NCBI GenBank assembly: GCA_948474755.1
Contig: CAOLHI010000422.1
Coordinates: 434,001-498,000, forward strand
DNA from: Ctenosaura bakeri
Taxonomy: Eukaryota > Chordata > Lepidosauria > Squamata > Iguanidae
Direction of reading: 5' to 3'
Length of the DNA stretch: 64,000 bases
The translations under genes and the position numbers were made by a program. The notes below the pieces were generated by a model, which saw only the letters and a program-made list of their open reading frames with translations, did not search any database and was not told the DNA's origin. Shown here in pieces: positions 1 to 37,049 of the stretch (position 1 is its first letter; each line of letters opens with the position of its first letter).

Positions 1-1232
1 ATAGATTCCTACACCCCACCCCAATGAGGAGAGCAGTTCGACATGTTTCACTTACCTTTCTATTAAAACTATTAATATGCAGATTTGAAATGAAGCAACC
101 GGGTCAAGTAAGCCTTGCATAAGCATTGATTGATCAGTAGATGGAATTCTCCTCTGAACGCACAACAAGCAACACCTTGAAGCTGCCGACTCCCCACTCA
201 GAAGTGACATTTACTGCTTGAGGAGGGTACCATGAAGATATGTTCCTATAGCTGGATGTAGGACAATGACATCATCCTCCATTAGAGATCCTCCAGGAAA
301 TCTGTTGCTATGTATCCAACTACAGGAACATCTGCTCTCCACCGGGCAGCAAACTGCTGTGTCAGAGGAGCTATAGCAGCCAAAGGATGGGTTTGGGGAG
401 AGGGGACAGGAAAACATGTTGTCATTCTCCTTGTGCAGGACCTTAAAATATGTCTCTCAATCCAGAATCTCAGCACTTTTTGTTTTTACTTCTGTTCACT
501 AGGTCTGAATCTCCAGATTAGTCCAAAGTGCCTCTGACTATAGTATTCTGCTCCAGAACCAGTGCAAGTTGCTCCAAAGCAGGTGCGAACCAGTCCAAAT
601 AAGCTGAATTTGCTTTGTTATTCAGGATTTGGATGAAGTGTTACACAGCCCTAATTTCTTCTAATGCAACAGTTGAGTGCTATTAAAGACAGTTACAACT
701 TTTCCTATCACCTTGGAATGGATTTTAGCATTTGCTTAACTCAGCCTTGCAAGTCAATGTAAAAAAAAAAAAGCCCTTTTATCTGAATTATGACCTCTTT
801 TAATCAATGAAAGTCATTGTAACTAAATCATGAGAACAAGAGTTCTTTCCAACATGAAGGGGGAGAACTCATGAGAACATTTGCTCATAAAACCAAGGAT
901 GCCTTTGGCCATCAAATGGGAAAAAAATTAATGTCAATGTCTAAAAAAATATCACTGAGATTATTCCTTTTCAAAAATGTTATTTGGTGACTAGAGGATT
1001 TTCACTAGGAAGAATCAAATAGTTGGTTACAACTGAGCAACACTAATTAAAGCTGTTGTATTCTGCTTCCAACAAGCCAGAAAATTTTATATTGTTGCTT
1101 TCAAGGTGTCTATAAATGGGCCTTGTTATCAGTGCTGGAAAAGTATTCATCCACTTCATGCCATTTCTTGGAGCTCATGAACAAATTAACTAAGATTAAT
1201 TGAAATGAAAAGAAGCTACTCTGGAAAACATT
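1..1232. other. Flank downstream of FBP2; no recognised gene
   Basis: A/T-rich flank. Between about 190 and 480 the minus strand has two overlapping open stretches that read like a frameshifted coding remnant (QQFAARWRADVPVVGYIATD, then MEDDVIVLHPAIGTYLHGTL). I do not recognise the source; it may be a transposon fragment. Nothing else seen. Confidence 0.35.
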
Positions 1233-1654
1233 GGCTGGAATGTTGTTGGGGTATTTACATATGTGTAAACACAGTAGTTACTGTGCTGTGCAGTAAATCC
1301 CATCTCAGTTCCCCCAATCCTTACTTATCGGGGGTCCTCTGTTGATTAGGAAGCAGTTGACAGTCCCACCCCCTTCCATGAGTGATATCTGGTGCAACAA
1401 GCAGAAGCAAGACCTCTGTGGCAATTGCCCCTCATACCAGAGATTGCTCATACAAGGGAGGGTAGGACAAGACAGCTGCTTCCTGATTGACAGGGGAACA
1501 GACCCTCATCTATTGCAGTGGCTGTTTTCCAGTAAGTGGAGACTGGAGGACTTTCATGGCCCCCATGTACCCCTAAACTACATAGGGATCATGAATACAA
1601 AATAGTCACAAGTGCATAACTCTTGATGTGTAACTGCCCAACAAGATTCTGGCC
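1233..1654. repeat. Nonautonomous DNA transposon, GGCTGGAATCCTGTTGG-TIR family, copy 1
   Basis: Begins with a diverged GGCTGGAATCCTGTTGG-type end and closes with its inverse (GCCCAACAAGATTCTGGCC). The core (CCCCCAATCC, CCCACCC, TTTTCCAGTAAG, CATAGGGATCATGAATAC) is shared with the copies at 12480-13038 and 23843-24298. Confidence 0.6.
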
Positions 1655-3571
1655 GTTTATATGTAAGTGTTTGAATAAAGCGAATCAACAATCCACTAGT
1701 GCGCTGCAATATCTGTTGCTATGTCTTCATGGTAGGCAACAGAGGTCAATGTGCCAAAGATCATTCCAAAAAAGGGCAAATATGAGAATGATTAATAGCA
1801 GGTATGACTTAAGTAGTCTCCTCAGTCCATTTAATGTTGTGAGTGTTGGCTTCTCCCAGTTTTTTCATCCTCAATGATCTTTTGCTTTGTATAAACTGAG
1901 TTTGTTCCAACAAAGCTTGTGCTTGGAGGATTCAGCTTTCAGACAATGGCTTCAGGTATCAAAAGTTTCAGTTTGACTCTCCACAGAATAGTGCTTTAGC
2001 TGTGGGCTAAATATATAGTCACCTCATTGCTGGTATTACCAACCAGGCAGAGGCAGCAAGCACAGCCAAAACAATACACAAACTTCATTGTATTGCAACA
2101 TTTGGCAGTGACTAACGGCCTCTGTTTTGTTGTTCCAACAACTTCTCACTAGGTATCTCTCTCCCATGTGCACTCCAAAAGATCTGTAGTTCACATTTAG
2201 TGGCACATATGTTCAAAGGCTTATTTTGTGCACTGTTTTTCCCTAGCCACAACCAGAGAGAAAGTATTTTGAGATCCAGTTGACATTGGATGGCTGCAAT
2301 TCATCATGACTCAGCATAGAATAGTAGTTCCTTATGTTGAAATAGGCTAGGCTGAGCCATGCAACCATCATCCTGATTTACTGTACCACCTCTTAAGCCC
2401 ATCCCCACCCATGCATGACCACTCTGTGCCTCATGCAGAGTAGACAGGGGGAGCACCTGGCTATGTCCCTGACACCCAAAGGGAAATGATTGCATCAGTG
2501 CTGAGATCCATAGGAACCCTCAAGGGTCTCAGCACTGATATAATAATTTTGCATCTATGGCGACACGACCAGTGTTTCTCTAATCCTACCTATTCCCCTA
2601 TGATATACAGAATGGCCATGTTTGGGTGCTTCGGAGACTGTACAGTGAGTCCAGGAGGGACTTTGAGTACTGCAGAGGGAAGAAAGGAATACCAATCTCT
2701 GTAGAGACCTAAAAAGGACATACACAGGTGTAAGGAAAACTTACATGCATGTGTCTCTCTAACAGAATGCCAGCTAGTGTTAAGTATGGGGCATGGTATA
2801 TGTTTTGTTGAGGCAGCATATAAGTTTTAGGTATATAGCTTAGCACATAAAGTTTAGCTTTTCAAGATATTAAATAAATCAGCCTAAACCTACTTGTTAG
2901 TCCCAACTAGAGCAGACCCTCAAATTAATTGCTGGATGGTAAATTAGCATTTAGGGAAGTGCCATTGATTTAACTGTTTGACTCTACTTGGAACTAGCAA
3001 TTTAGGCTGCTGGGTAGGGGCAAACTGGATCCCTGAATATGTTGCTGGACTGCAGATCTCGTCAGCCCTAGGTAGGATAACCAATATACAATCCACCCCA
3101 CTCCCCAGTTTTTCAAAGCTATGGGAAAAAAATACTTGGAACATTAGTAAGTATGAATCATTTGTGTAAGCTGTCTGGAGGTAAAAATTTTGCTTAGAGA
3201 TTAAATTTGAAAGGTGAATAAACTACAAATGCAGTGCAACAGGAAAGGTCTTAATCTACACAAAGTTGGGTTTCCTGTTAGCATTGCAGAAGTCTAGTTG
3301 ACGTGAACTAAGAGCCAAAGATAATGGCATTCTTGTTTTGATCAATTATTCACAGTAAGTACAATTGGGCAGACAAACATATTACCTCACAAGTCACAAG
3401 GCTGATAACTGCATGTGGTTTAATGGGAAACAAACACCTGCAACAGACAATTTAGCTGAAGTGATGTTAGATGTAGATTTGAACCTTGGCATTCAAATGT
3501 TTCCTCAGAGAAACGGAGGTGGCCGACAAACTGTCCACTCCCCTCACTAATTGCCACTCAAAGTGCTTTGG
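1655..3571. other. Intergenic flank; no recognised gene
   Basis: No coding similarity seen. Contains short stretches resembling old palindromic repeats (for example TCCCAACTAGAGCAGACC near 2900). Nothing else supportable. Confidence 0.4.
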
Positions 3572-3577
3572 TTTATT
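3572..3577 (-). terminator. Candidate FBP2 polyadenylation signal
   Basis: AATAAA on the minus strand about 670 nt past the FBP2 stop. It is the first canonical hexamer I found downstream, so the 3' UTR would contain the repeat at 3688-4078. No transcript evidence is available. Confidence 0.4.
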
Positions 3578-3687
3578 CATATATGAGAGAAACTGAGACT
3601 CTCCCTTTGGTATCTTGTGCCACCAAAAGGGAACAATTTCAGAAAAGCTTTTTTTTTTCTACTGGTTTCAGCAGGGTAGACATTTTT

Positions 3688-4078
3688 GGCCAGAATTCTG
3701 TTGGTGCTCTATGCTGGCATAACTATGCCAGGAGGCAGTGGCAGCAGGAAGAACAAGACCATGGGCACTGTGGCCACAATGAAAGTAAAGAATCAGAGAA
3801 ATTCGCTGCCCAGAGTAAGTCTCTGAACGTGCTTGTGCTGCTCAACCCTTGTGTAAACTGGCAATGTTGGGTACCTGAACACATATCCCAAGATACAACC
3901 GAATGCAGAATCAAATCTGCAAATCTGCATGAGCATCCATGTGCATCCATGTGGAATGGTGCCACATGTGCAACTCCACTTCCACAAACTTGTGGATGTG
4001 CGACATGGGACAAAAACACCCAGCTCCTTCCATGAGGAAACTTATACATATGTTTAAGACAACAACAGGATTCCAGCC
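3688..4078. repeat. DNA transposon of the GGCTGGAATCCTGTTGG-TIR family with a different core
   Basis: Left end GGCCAGAATTCTGTTGG, right end AACAACAGGATTCCAGCC, its inverse. The core is unlike the copy at 1233, suggesting a sibling family. A further half-end (CCAACAGGATTCTGGGCC) follows at 4149-4166. Lies in the presumed FBP2 3' UTR. Confidence 0.5.
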
Positions 4079-4244
4079 TTCATCTGCCTTCCCTTACCAA
4101 CTTTGCAGAAAAACTTGGGGGAACAAAATAACTGCAAGTGCAAGCACACCAACAGGATTCTGGGCCTTGTTTCACTTTTCAGCATAATCCCTTTTACAAT
4201 ATACAGTAATAAAGGAGGCGGGCATGGAGGACGTCAGAGGGCCA

Positions 4245-30568
<26,324 letters not shown>

Positions 30569-30730
30569 CTTGGCTGGCAAAGGAGGTCTATTTTCTTAGC
30601 TAGAATCAAGTAGTTCCTTTCCTCTCAGTGCTACGGCTGCTCAATGGCAGTTTTATTTTAAGGAGAAGCTGTTGGCTTGCACGCTGGGGATGGTCTAGTA
30701 AAAGGTTCCTGGGTCCACGTGACTTAAATA
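30569..30730 (-). promoter_or_regulatory. FBP2 5' flank / proximal promoter region
   Basis: Sequence directly upstream of the FBP2 start. On the minus strand there is an A/T-rich TATA-like run (TTAAAATAAAAC, about 30650-30661) and a perfect palindromic E-box CACGTG at 30716-30721. Unlike FBP1 there is no CpG enrichment. Its role as promoter is inferred from position only. Confidence 0.4.
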
Positions 30731-31394
30731 CCTAGAATAGACCTGCAATACAATTCCTCTGATCTTCAAGGCCTCAAGAGTGGCTTATTTACTGCTAAAC
30801 AAACTGTTCTTCCTTTTCTGTAATTTAAACAGCCATTTCCTGCAAAGCACTGTTGTTTTATTATGTCACCAATACTAAAACAAAACAGGGGGGAAATACT
30901 ATTGAATGCAAGAAATGATCTGCTTATACATTTCCAGTCTCCTCCTCTCCCTGTCAAAGGACCATTGCTCAGCTGCTTACCATGGAGAGGCAAGGCAATT
31001 CAGATGATAAAGAAGCACGTGATCTGGGCTGAGAGGGGGAAGAAAATGAGGTTACATTCACAAATGGAAGGCACCCTCTTTATTCTTCCCCTTCTCACCT
31101 GAATTGTCCCTCTCCCCTCCTTGAGCTTGACAGCTTCTAGGGGGAGGTTTTGGATGGGATGCAAGGAGTTAGAGAACAGCTCACAGTGCCCCATTCTAAA
31201 ACAGACATATGTTTCCATAAGCTACGCTTGCACATGTGAATGTCACCAACAGGATGCTGTCCTAAGAATGTTGTTTTTAAACTACAGTTATAGATTATAT
31301 ACTCCTAATAACTGCAACCAACCAATTTCCCCAGTTAGTAGAGATCGGATGAACTGCCTTCCCCTATAATGATTTGCCTGCAAAAGACACTCTT

Positions 31395-31795
31395 CTCACT
31401 TGCCTTGAGGGCAATTAAGTTGGCAAGTGGAAGGAGGATGGTCTTTCCTGCAGCTGTTCCACACATCTGGAATAGGTTGTTGTCTTAGGTTCATCATTAC
31501 AAGATCTTAGGAGAGCTGTGGGCAAGAGGTCTTTTTAAAAATGTATTTAATTGGGCTGTTTTCAGTCTTTAGCTCCAAAAGTATATCAAATTTCAGTACT
31601 GTCTACCTTGGTTTTTTTCTATGCCTGTTGATGCCATTTGGTTTTAGATTTTTTTTTTCTGTTTAAACATTACATGGGATTTTACTATGTCAGCCACCTC
31701 AAGAAGGGTTGTCCCCATAAAGGCAGAGTATGCAAATATTCACAAAATACATGATGGAAGTGATAATGCTTAAAGTAAATAAATGATTAAAGTGA
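31395..31795 (+). mobile_element. L2 LINE 3' end
   Basis: CCTGCAGCTGTTCCACACAT (end of ORF2-like region), then the 3' UTR with GTCAGCCACCTCAAGAAGGG, GGCAGAGTATGCAAAT and TAAATAAATGATTAAAG. This is the usual L2 end. Confidence 0.6.
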
Positions 31796-32664
31796 AATTA
31801 GGATAATTAATTAAACTGTGGCAGAAGCGTGTGAGCATGGAGATTGCAGTAGCAATGTAAAAGAGGGACAGAATAAAGCATTAAGAAAAATGAATGTATG
31901 TAACTATATACCCTAACTCCCCTAAAACTGTCTGAAAGCCTATTGACAAGGCAAAGTCTCCTAGTGCAGTTAAGATTATTTCCACAAATGGTGTAGGTGT
32001 TCAAAAGGAACCTCGTTAGCAAAGTAAAGCTACTGATATCTATTCAGAAGTGAGCCTCACTGACTTCAGCTGAACTTAATACCAGATAAGTCAATCTAAA
32101 ATGCTTCCTAAACATCCCAAGTCCATGGCATCAGAAACTGTCCCTTTGAAAAACATGGAGCAGTTGCTGAGACCAACTCCCAGTAGATGCTTCACTTTTT
32201 CCAGGGTGGTTTCTCAGGGCTATTTGAGCAGCTGTACAGTGTTTATCAAATGGCAAATGAAGAACTTTCCTGGGGTCTTGAGACTGGCCCAAAGCAGTTC
32301 TAAATTTAGCACAGCAAGAGAAAGGTTAACCTGTATTTATATTGTGATGTCCAAAAGCACCCAAGAGGATTCATCTGCCTTGTCATTCCAGGAGAACTTT
32401 GTGCTTCATTATGGGTTCTATCAATGTGATATTGGTGTACTTTGTGGTATTTAGTTTAAGTTGCATGGAAAAGTTTGCCATTTATGTTACAGAAAAATGT
32501 TTTTACTGTTTATCTCTTCTGTGGTCTCTCATATTCAAGTAATTCCTTCTTGTTCTTCCACATGATGATAATTTAGTTTATAGTTTAAGATTATATTGTC
32601 ATGAAATATGCAACTAAATGCTGTAACCCTCTTTCATCTTACTGCAAATACAATAATCTCACTG

Positions 32665-33048
32665 AAATCTATGGAGGCATGGACTATAGCCATTTCCACA
32701 CTAGCCTGTTATAGCGCTATGATTCCACTTTCAACATCCTATGGAATCCTGGGGTTTGCAGTTTCAGGAGGGGCCGGCCAGCCCTGCCGAAACAGAAAAC
32801 TCCAGGATTCCATAGGATGTTGAAAGTGGAATCATAGCGCTATAACAGGCTAGTGCGGAAATAGCCTATGAATCTGGAGACCAGGGTTCAAGTTCCTGCT
32901 CAGCCATAGAAACCCACTAAGTAACCTTGGGCAAGTCATACTCTCTCACCACTTCCCTCTGCAAAAAATCTTGCCAAGAAAACCCTGTGCTAAATTTGCC
33001 TTAAGATCACCATAAATTGAAAAGGACTTGATGGCAAACAACAACAAT
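32665..33048 (+). repeat. tRNA-derived squamate SINE, split by a MITE
   Basis: The head ends GGACTAT before the MITE and resumes TATGAATCTGGAGACCAGGG after it; the body reads GCCATAGAAACCCACTAAGT and the tail GACTTGATGGCAAACAACAA. Confidence 0.75.
32688..32866. mobile_element. Palindromic MITE, copy B, nested in a SINE
   Basis: 179 bp, the same length as copy A. Perfect 3-bp duplication TAT (32685-32687 and 32867-32869); the SINE contains TAT once at this place. Arms CTAGCCTGTTATAGCGCTAT / ATAGCGCTATAACAGGCTAG. Confidence 0.9.
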
Positions 33049-33519
33049 CCCAAAACAAATGGATAAAGGGTTGCAGCCTAAACCTATTTGTACCACCACA
33101 TCCACCAAAAGAGGGTAAAGCATTGATGGGAGTCTGTCATGACCATAGATTGACCAAGTTTTACGAATGGTCCATCAATGCACTTTTCTGTGGGCTTTTT
33201 CCAGAGCTCCCCTTCACCTTGGCAGAAATATCATGGCGTTTCGCTGTCTGAAGTGCAATTCCCTAAAAGGCGATAATGGCATTGCCTCAGTGTAGTGTAA
33301 ACATCTGTTAATCAAGTTACCTTATACAGCTGAATATCAAAGTAGCCCAATGTATGCAGATAAATGGTCAAGGAATGTGGCTAGCAACTCATTGTGGAAC
33401 TGTAATAAATAAATGCAATGTGGATGCACATCCTGGTCTATTTTCTTTAATGCCTTATCACTTGGGTAATGGTCTCAAATGCATAACTCCACTTATGCTA
33501 CCATTAGCTGGATATAAGC

Positions 33520-33983
33520 TGTGACAGCCTGGTTGGAGCCAGCCAATCGGAGCTCAGGGAATGCTGTGGAAGGGGTATCATGGAGGAGAAAGGATACAAA
33601 ACTGAGATTTGTCTCTAAGAGAAGTTGGATAGGAAAAAGCTGTAACAGAGAGTCAGCCAGGGGAAAGAACTGAATAGAGTTTGGGGGAGCTGTGAATGAT
33701 TAAATAGTTCAGGGACTAATATCTGATTTAATTGTGTATTAGTAAACTTGTTTATTCTTTTTTACGGTTCTGTTGGGCTGTTCCTATTAAGTTTTGATGG
33801 AGATTTTGGTCATGCTTAGCACAGTGAACCCACTGAAAAACACATCCACCAGTTTTTATAGGGGTGACCTTATAGGGATGGCCCACTCCAGGGAGGGATC
33901 TTAAAGGGGAAAAGGGCAAAGTGAGTGACAGGAGTCCAAGGTTTTGGAACTGCAGGACCAACCTAGACAGAAGATCTGTCACA
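33520..33983 (-). mobile_element. Solo LTR, 464 bp
   Basis: Ends TGTGACAG and CTGTCACA. On the minus strand a TATAAAAA box (33853-33860) precedes AATAAA (33751-33756), the order expected of an LTR. Flanks TAAGC and CAAGC are a 5-bp duplication with one mismatch. Unrelated to the LTR at 60201. No internal region remains. Confidence 0.7.
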
Positions 33984-34459
33984 CAAGCATTGCACTATGT
34001 CCCGAAAAACTCCACATGCATAGCACAACTTACATCAATGTATGCCACAAGCAGGATGCCAGACCATGAGGTCCTAATTGTGACAGTTCATTAGATGTGA
34101 GTGTCTAGCAGCTCCGATAAATAAACAGAGTTTTGATTTCAGTGAATGCTGTTGAGTGATCATTGTGTTGACTTCAGCTGTGGTTGACTTTAGCTGCAGT
34201 TCCAAGTTGGCAAGGAATACTGACCCTGTTTTTGAAATGTGAAGCTAGACTCTTCCTAGGAAGAATAACAGTGATTTAAGTGTACAGGGCATCCAGGTAT
34301 TGTCTTTGCAATTTTAGTTCTACAAAATAACTGAAACTGTAATGATAATTTTCAGACACCGTTTTTGTCTGTCATGGTAGAGGTGGGGATTCTGTTTTCT
34401 CCCTGTAGCCTTTTAGCTACTTGTCTTTTAAAAGGTGCTCTAAAGGTATGAGTTCCCAT

Positions 34460-34655
34460 TTAAACTTGAACGCTAAGTGGGGTCAGCTCTGGTTAATATT
34501 TGTATGGGAGACAGCCAACAAATACCAGGTGCTGTAGGTTATACTTCAGGGGAAGAAACTGGCAAAACCACTTCAGTTATTCCTTGCTTAAGGAAACCCT
34601 ATGAAATTCATGGGGTCACCACAAGTTGACAGGTGACTTGAAGGCACATGTACAT
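34460..34655 (+). repeat. 5S rRNA-derived SINE
   Basis: Diverged 5S head (GCTAAGTGGGGTCAGCTCTG, GTATGGGAGA, CAGGTGCTGTAGGTT) and tail GACAGGTGACTTGAAGGCAC, followed by an ACA/CA-rich tract. Confidence 0.75.
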
Positions 34656-35834
34656 ATACACACACAGAGAGAAATAAATTAAGAAGAATCAAAAGGAGCT
34701 ATCATGGTTAAGTTCCAAGATCCTTTCTTTCACCAAGACAGTGAACACAACGGTGGCTTTTGGAGCAGAATATTAATTCTGGTTTCATGCCTAATCACAC
34801 ACAGAACTGGTACAGGTTTCCCACCACTGGCAAAGTCTTCTTATTGGAGGGGAAACACTAATTTGCTGCATATATAAGCATGTGCCTGGGGCATCCCTGT
34901 CCCCTGTGGAAATGAATAGGGGATCACTGAAAGTTGCTACGAATCATGGATTTGTAGATTTAACATTGCAGAGTCTAGAATTCTGCAAACAGTTTGTACA
35001 TATTGTTTCCAACAGCCTTCCCTAAAAGCAGTAGTGTTGCAAGAACAAACGTCTTCCCCCTCTGCATACATCAGAACTTCCTCATCTCAAAGATGCCCAT
35101 CCCCCCCCCATATTTGTTATCATTCACTGAGATAAGAGTGACACTTTAGCACCCTTTCACCAAGTCTGCAAGGTATGTTAGGTTGAAATAGTGAGAGAAA
35201 TGACAGTACCTCCATGATAGGGGAAAACCAATACAGTACATTTCATAACCAAAAGATGGTGAGTTTCTTACGCAGATGTATGATTGCATTAGCTCTGCAC
35301 AGGAATAAAATGTACCCAGGAAGCCCCTCCCTGTGCACTATTTTGCATCATGGCCATAGTGCTATCAGAATGCATAAGTAATGCTCTGGACATCTTCATA
35401 AATGGTTAGAGTAAGATGTATGGAATATAAGAAATTAGTGTGTTATTTCCATTAACTAGCACACTAAAGCAGTTCCAATAAGATTATATTTTCTTCCAAG
35501 TCAGTTGAAATGCTGGTACTCTGTGTTACTGATACCATCTGTAACTAGAGCCAGTGACCTTTCACCAAATGCCAAAGTACTTTAGTCACTTAGTAGAACA
35601 GTAACTGCAGTGGTAAATGCTGCGCTAGATGAGAACAGTGGAGACAGGTTCCTTTAGACCTTTGAGAATAAAAATCTCATTTACCAGATTGATTTTTCCC
35701 CTCTGCTAATGCTGGCTATAAAATACTTCAACACGCTTATCTTTGAAAAACCTGGTAGGGATGAATTGATTTCCAAGATTCCATTCACCACCATACAAAC
35801 ATGAAATCCATTATATAGATCCTACAGAATCCAG

Positions 35835-36053
35835 AACTGCTTACACAGTAATATAGCAGTGTGATTCCACTTTAACTGCCACGGCTGCATCCTGTGGAAT
35901 CTTGAGATTTATAGTTTGGTAAGACACTAGAGCTCTGTGGTTGAGAATTCTACATGCTCCTCCCTAAACTGCAAACCCCAGGATTCCACAGGCTGTTGCC
36001 ATGGCAGTTAAAGTGGAATCATAGTGCTATAATTGTGTAGTGTGAAAGGGCCC
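35835..36053. mobile_element. Palindromic MITE, diverged relative (copy G)
   Basis: Arms TGTGATTCCACTTTAACTGC / GCAGTTAAAGTGGAATCA and the end GTGTAGTGTGAAAGGGCCCC, with a centre (AGAGCTCTGTGGTTGAGAAT) like that of the copy at 58090. A sister subfamily to the GGCCATTTCCGCAC elements. Confidence 0.65.
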
Positions 36054-36206
36054 CAGGTTTGTAGCTTGGTTAGAGGCACTGTAGCACTCTGGCTGAGACT
36101 TATAAATGCTCCTCTAAAAAATGCGAACTGCAGGATTTCCATAATACGTTTCCATGGCAGTTAAAGTGGAATCATAAAGCTAAAATTGTGTAGTGTGAAA
36201 GAGCAT
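36054..36206. mobile_element. Half copy of the same MITE subfamily, abutting
   Basis: Centre CACTCTGGCTGAGACTTATA and right arm CATGGCAGTTAAAGTGGAAT, AATTGTGTAGTGTGAAAG, directly after copy G. The left arm is lost. Confidence 0.55.
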
Positions 36207-36432
36207 GTGCTTATGCTGCTCTTCAGCCAGTGAATATTCCTTATGACTGTAAGCTGGAATTCAGCCAAGAGGCTTCCATGCAAGATATTTTTTCTGTTCC
36301 AGATTAGGCCATCACATCCTAAACACTGCAGTCTTAAAGCAGAACAAAGACAAACCTGGCCCATATAGGGACAAAGTGCAATTCTCTGGATGTTGTGGAA
36401 TTGCTGGCTTCAGCACTTCTGAGGGAGAGAAA

Positions 36433-36472
36433 GATCATCATGATCACCATCATCATCACCATCACCACCACC
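36433..36472 (+). repeat. ATC/CAC trinucleotide microsatellite
   Basis: Imperfect (CAT)n/(CAC)n run beyond the FBP1 polyadenylation signal. It would read as a His-rich stretch but is noncoding. Confidence 0.85.
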
Positions 36473-36689
36473 GGTTGTTTTGGCTAGGACTCATTGGAGT
36501 CGTAACTCAACTCCCATCTACAGGGCTGCACAACTCCCACCCTGGTGGTATTAAATCAGTAGTGAGCTCTGATACAGCTTTCTGATTGTTTATAACATTT
36601 TATCAAAATGGCCTGTGAAGCAAAGATTTCTACCACTTCACTGAATTGTGTAACTGACAAAATAAAACTGCTTTCTTTGATTTACTTTT

Positions 36690-36695
36690 TTTAAT
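36690..36695 (-). terminator. Candidate FBP1 polyadenylation signal (ATTAAA)
   Basis: ATTAAA on the minus strand about 165 nt past the FBP1 stop, the commonest variant hexamer. It implies a short 3' UTR; no transcript evidence. Confidence 0.45.
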
Positions 36696-36857
36696 GGCAC
36701 AGTGAAGATAGGCACCAAGCACACTTTTTGTGCACAGTGACATTATGGCTCTTTTGCATTACATCAATGGCTTCACAGTCAGAACTACGGCACAGTGTGG
36801 TCTTTGGTCCAGGGGTAAGGCACTTCAGATGGAGAGGCGACAGCTGGTTTCTCCACT

Positions 36858-37049
36858 TCATTTAGCAGCATGCTTCTTGACCAGGGCTAAGTACTCCTGC
36901 ACATCATCTGGAGAACCCAAGACAATGGGCACACGCTGGTGAATGTTTTCAGGCACAACATCCAGGACTGCCTCCTTGCCTGTTGTTGCTAGCCCTCCAG
37001 CCTTCTCCATGATGAAAGCCATGGGGTTGCATTCGTAGAGTAGCCTCAG
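36858..37049 (-). CDS. FBP1: FBP1 coding exon 7 (last)
   Basis: 192 nt including stop TGA at 36858-36860; 63 residues from LRLLYECNP to the C-terminus VKKHAAK. Glu280 and Arg276 are present. Acceptor GATTCCAG. The C-terminus is liver type and three residues from matching the FBP2 tail in alignment. Confidence 0.97.
   Translation of the reverse strand: MRLLYECNPMAFIMEKAGGLATTGKEAVLDVVPENIHQRVPIVLGSPDDVQEYLALVKKHAAK

Larger units (their letters stand above)
30731..36689. other. Intergenic region between FBP1 and FBP2
   Basis: Distal upstream region of FBP2 and downstream flank of FBP1. Contains an L2 tail, a SINE split by a MITE, a solo LTR, a 5S SINE and two hairpin repeats. 34670-35830 shows nothing recognised. 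No exon seen. Confidence 0.85.

Noticed and set aside
3568..4035. 155-codon plus-strand open frame
   Set aside because: Overlaps a TIR repeat in the presumed FBP2 3' UTR; antisense frame open too; no family signature.
30569..30580. Upstream in-frame ATG of FBP2 adding MPAK
   Set aside because: The family starts at the inner ATG (MSDRS); the extension is not expected in FBPs.
36376..36585. Open frame with a His-rich run
   Set aside because: The His run is a trinucleotide microsatellite; lies beyond the FBP1 polyadenylation signal.
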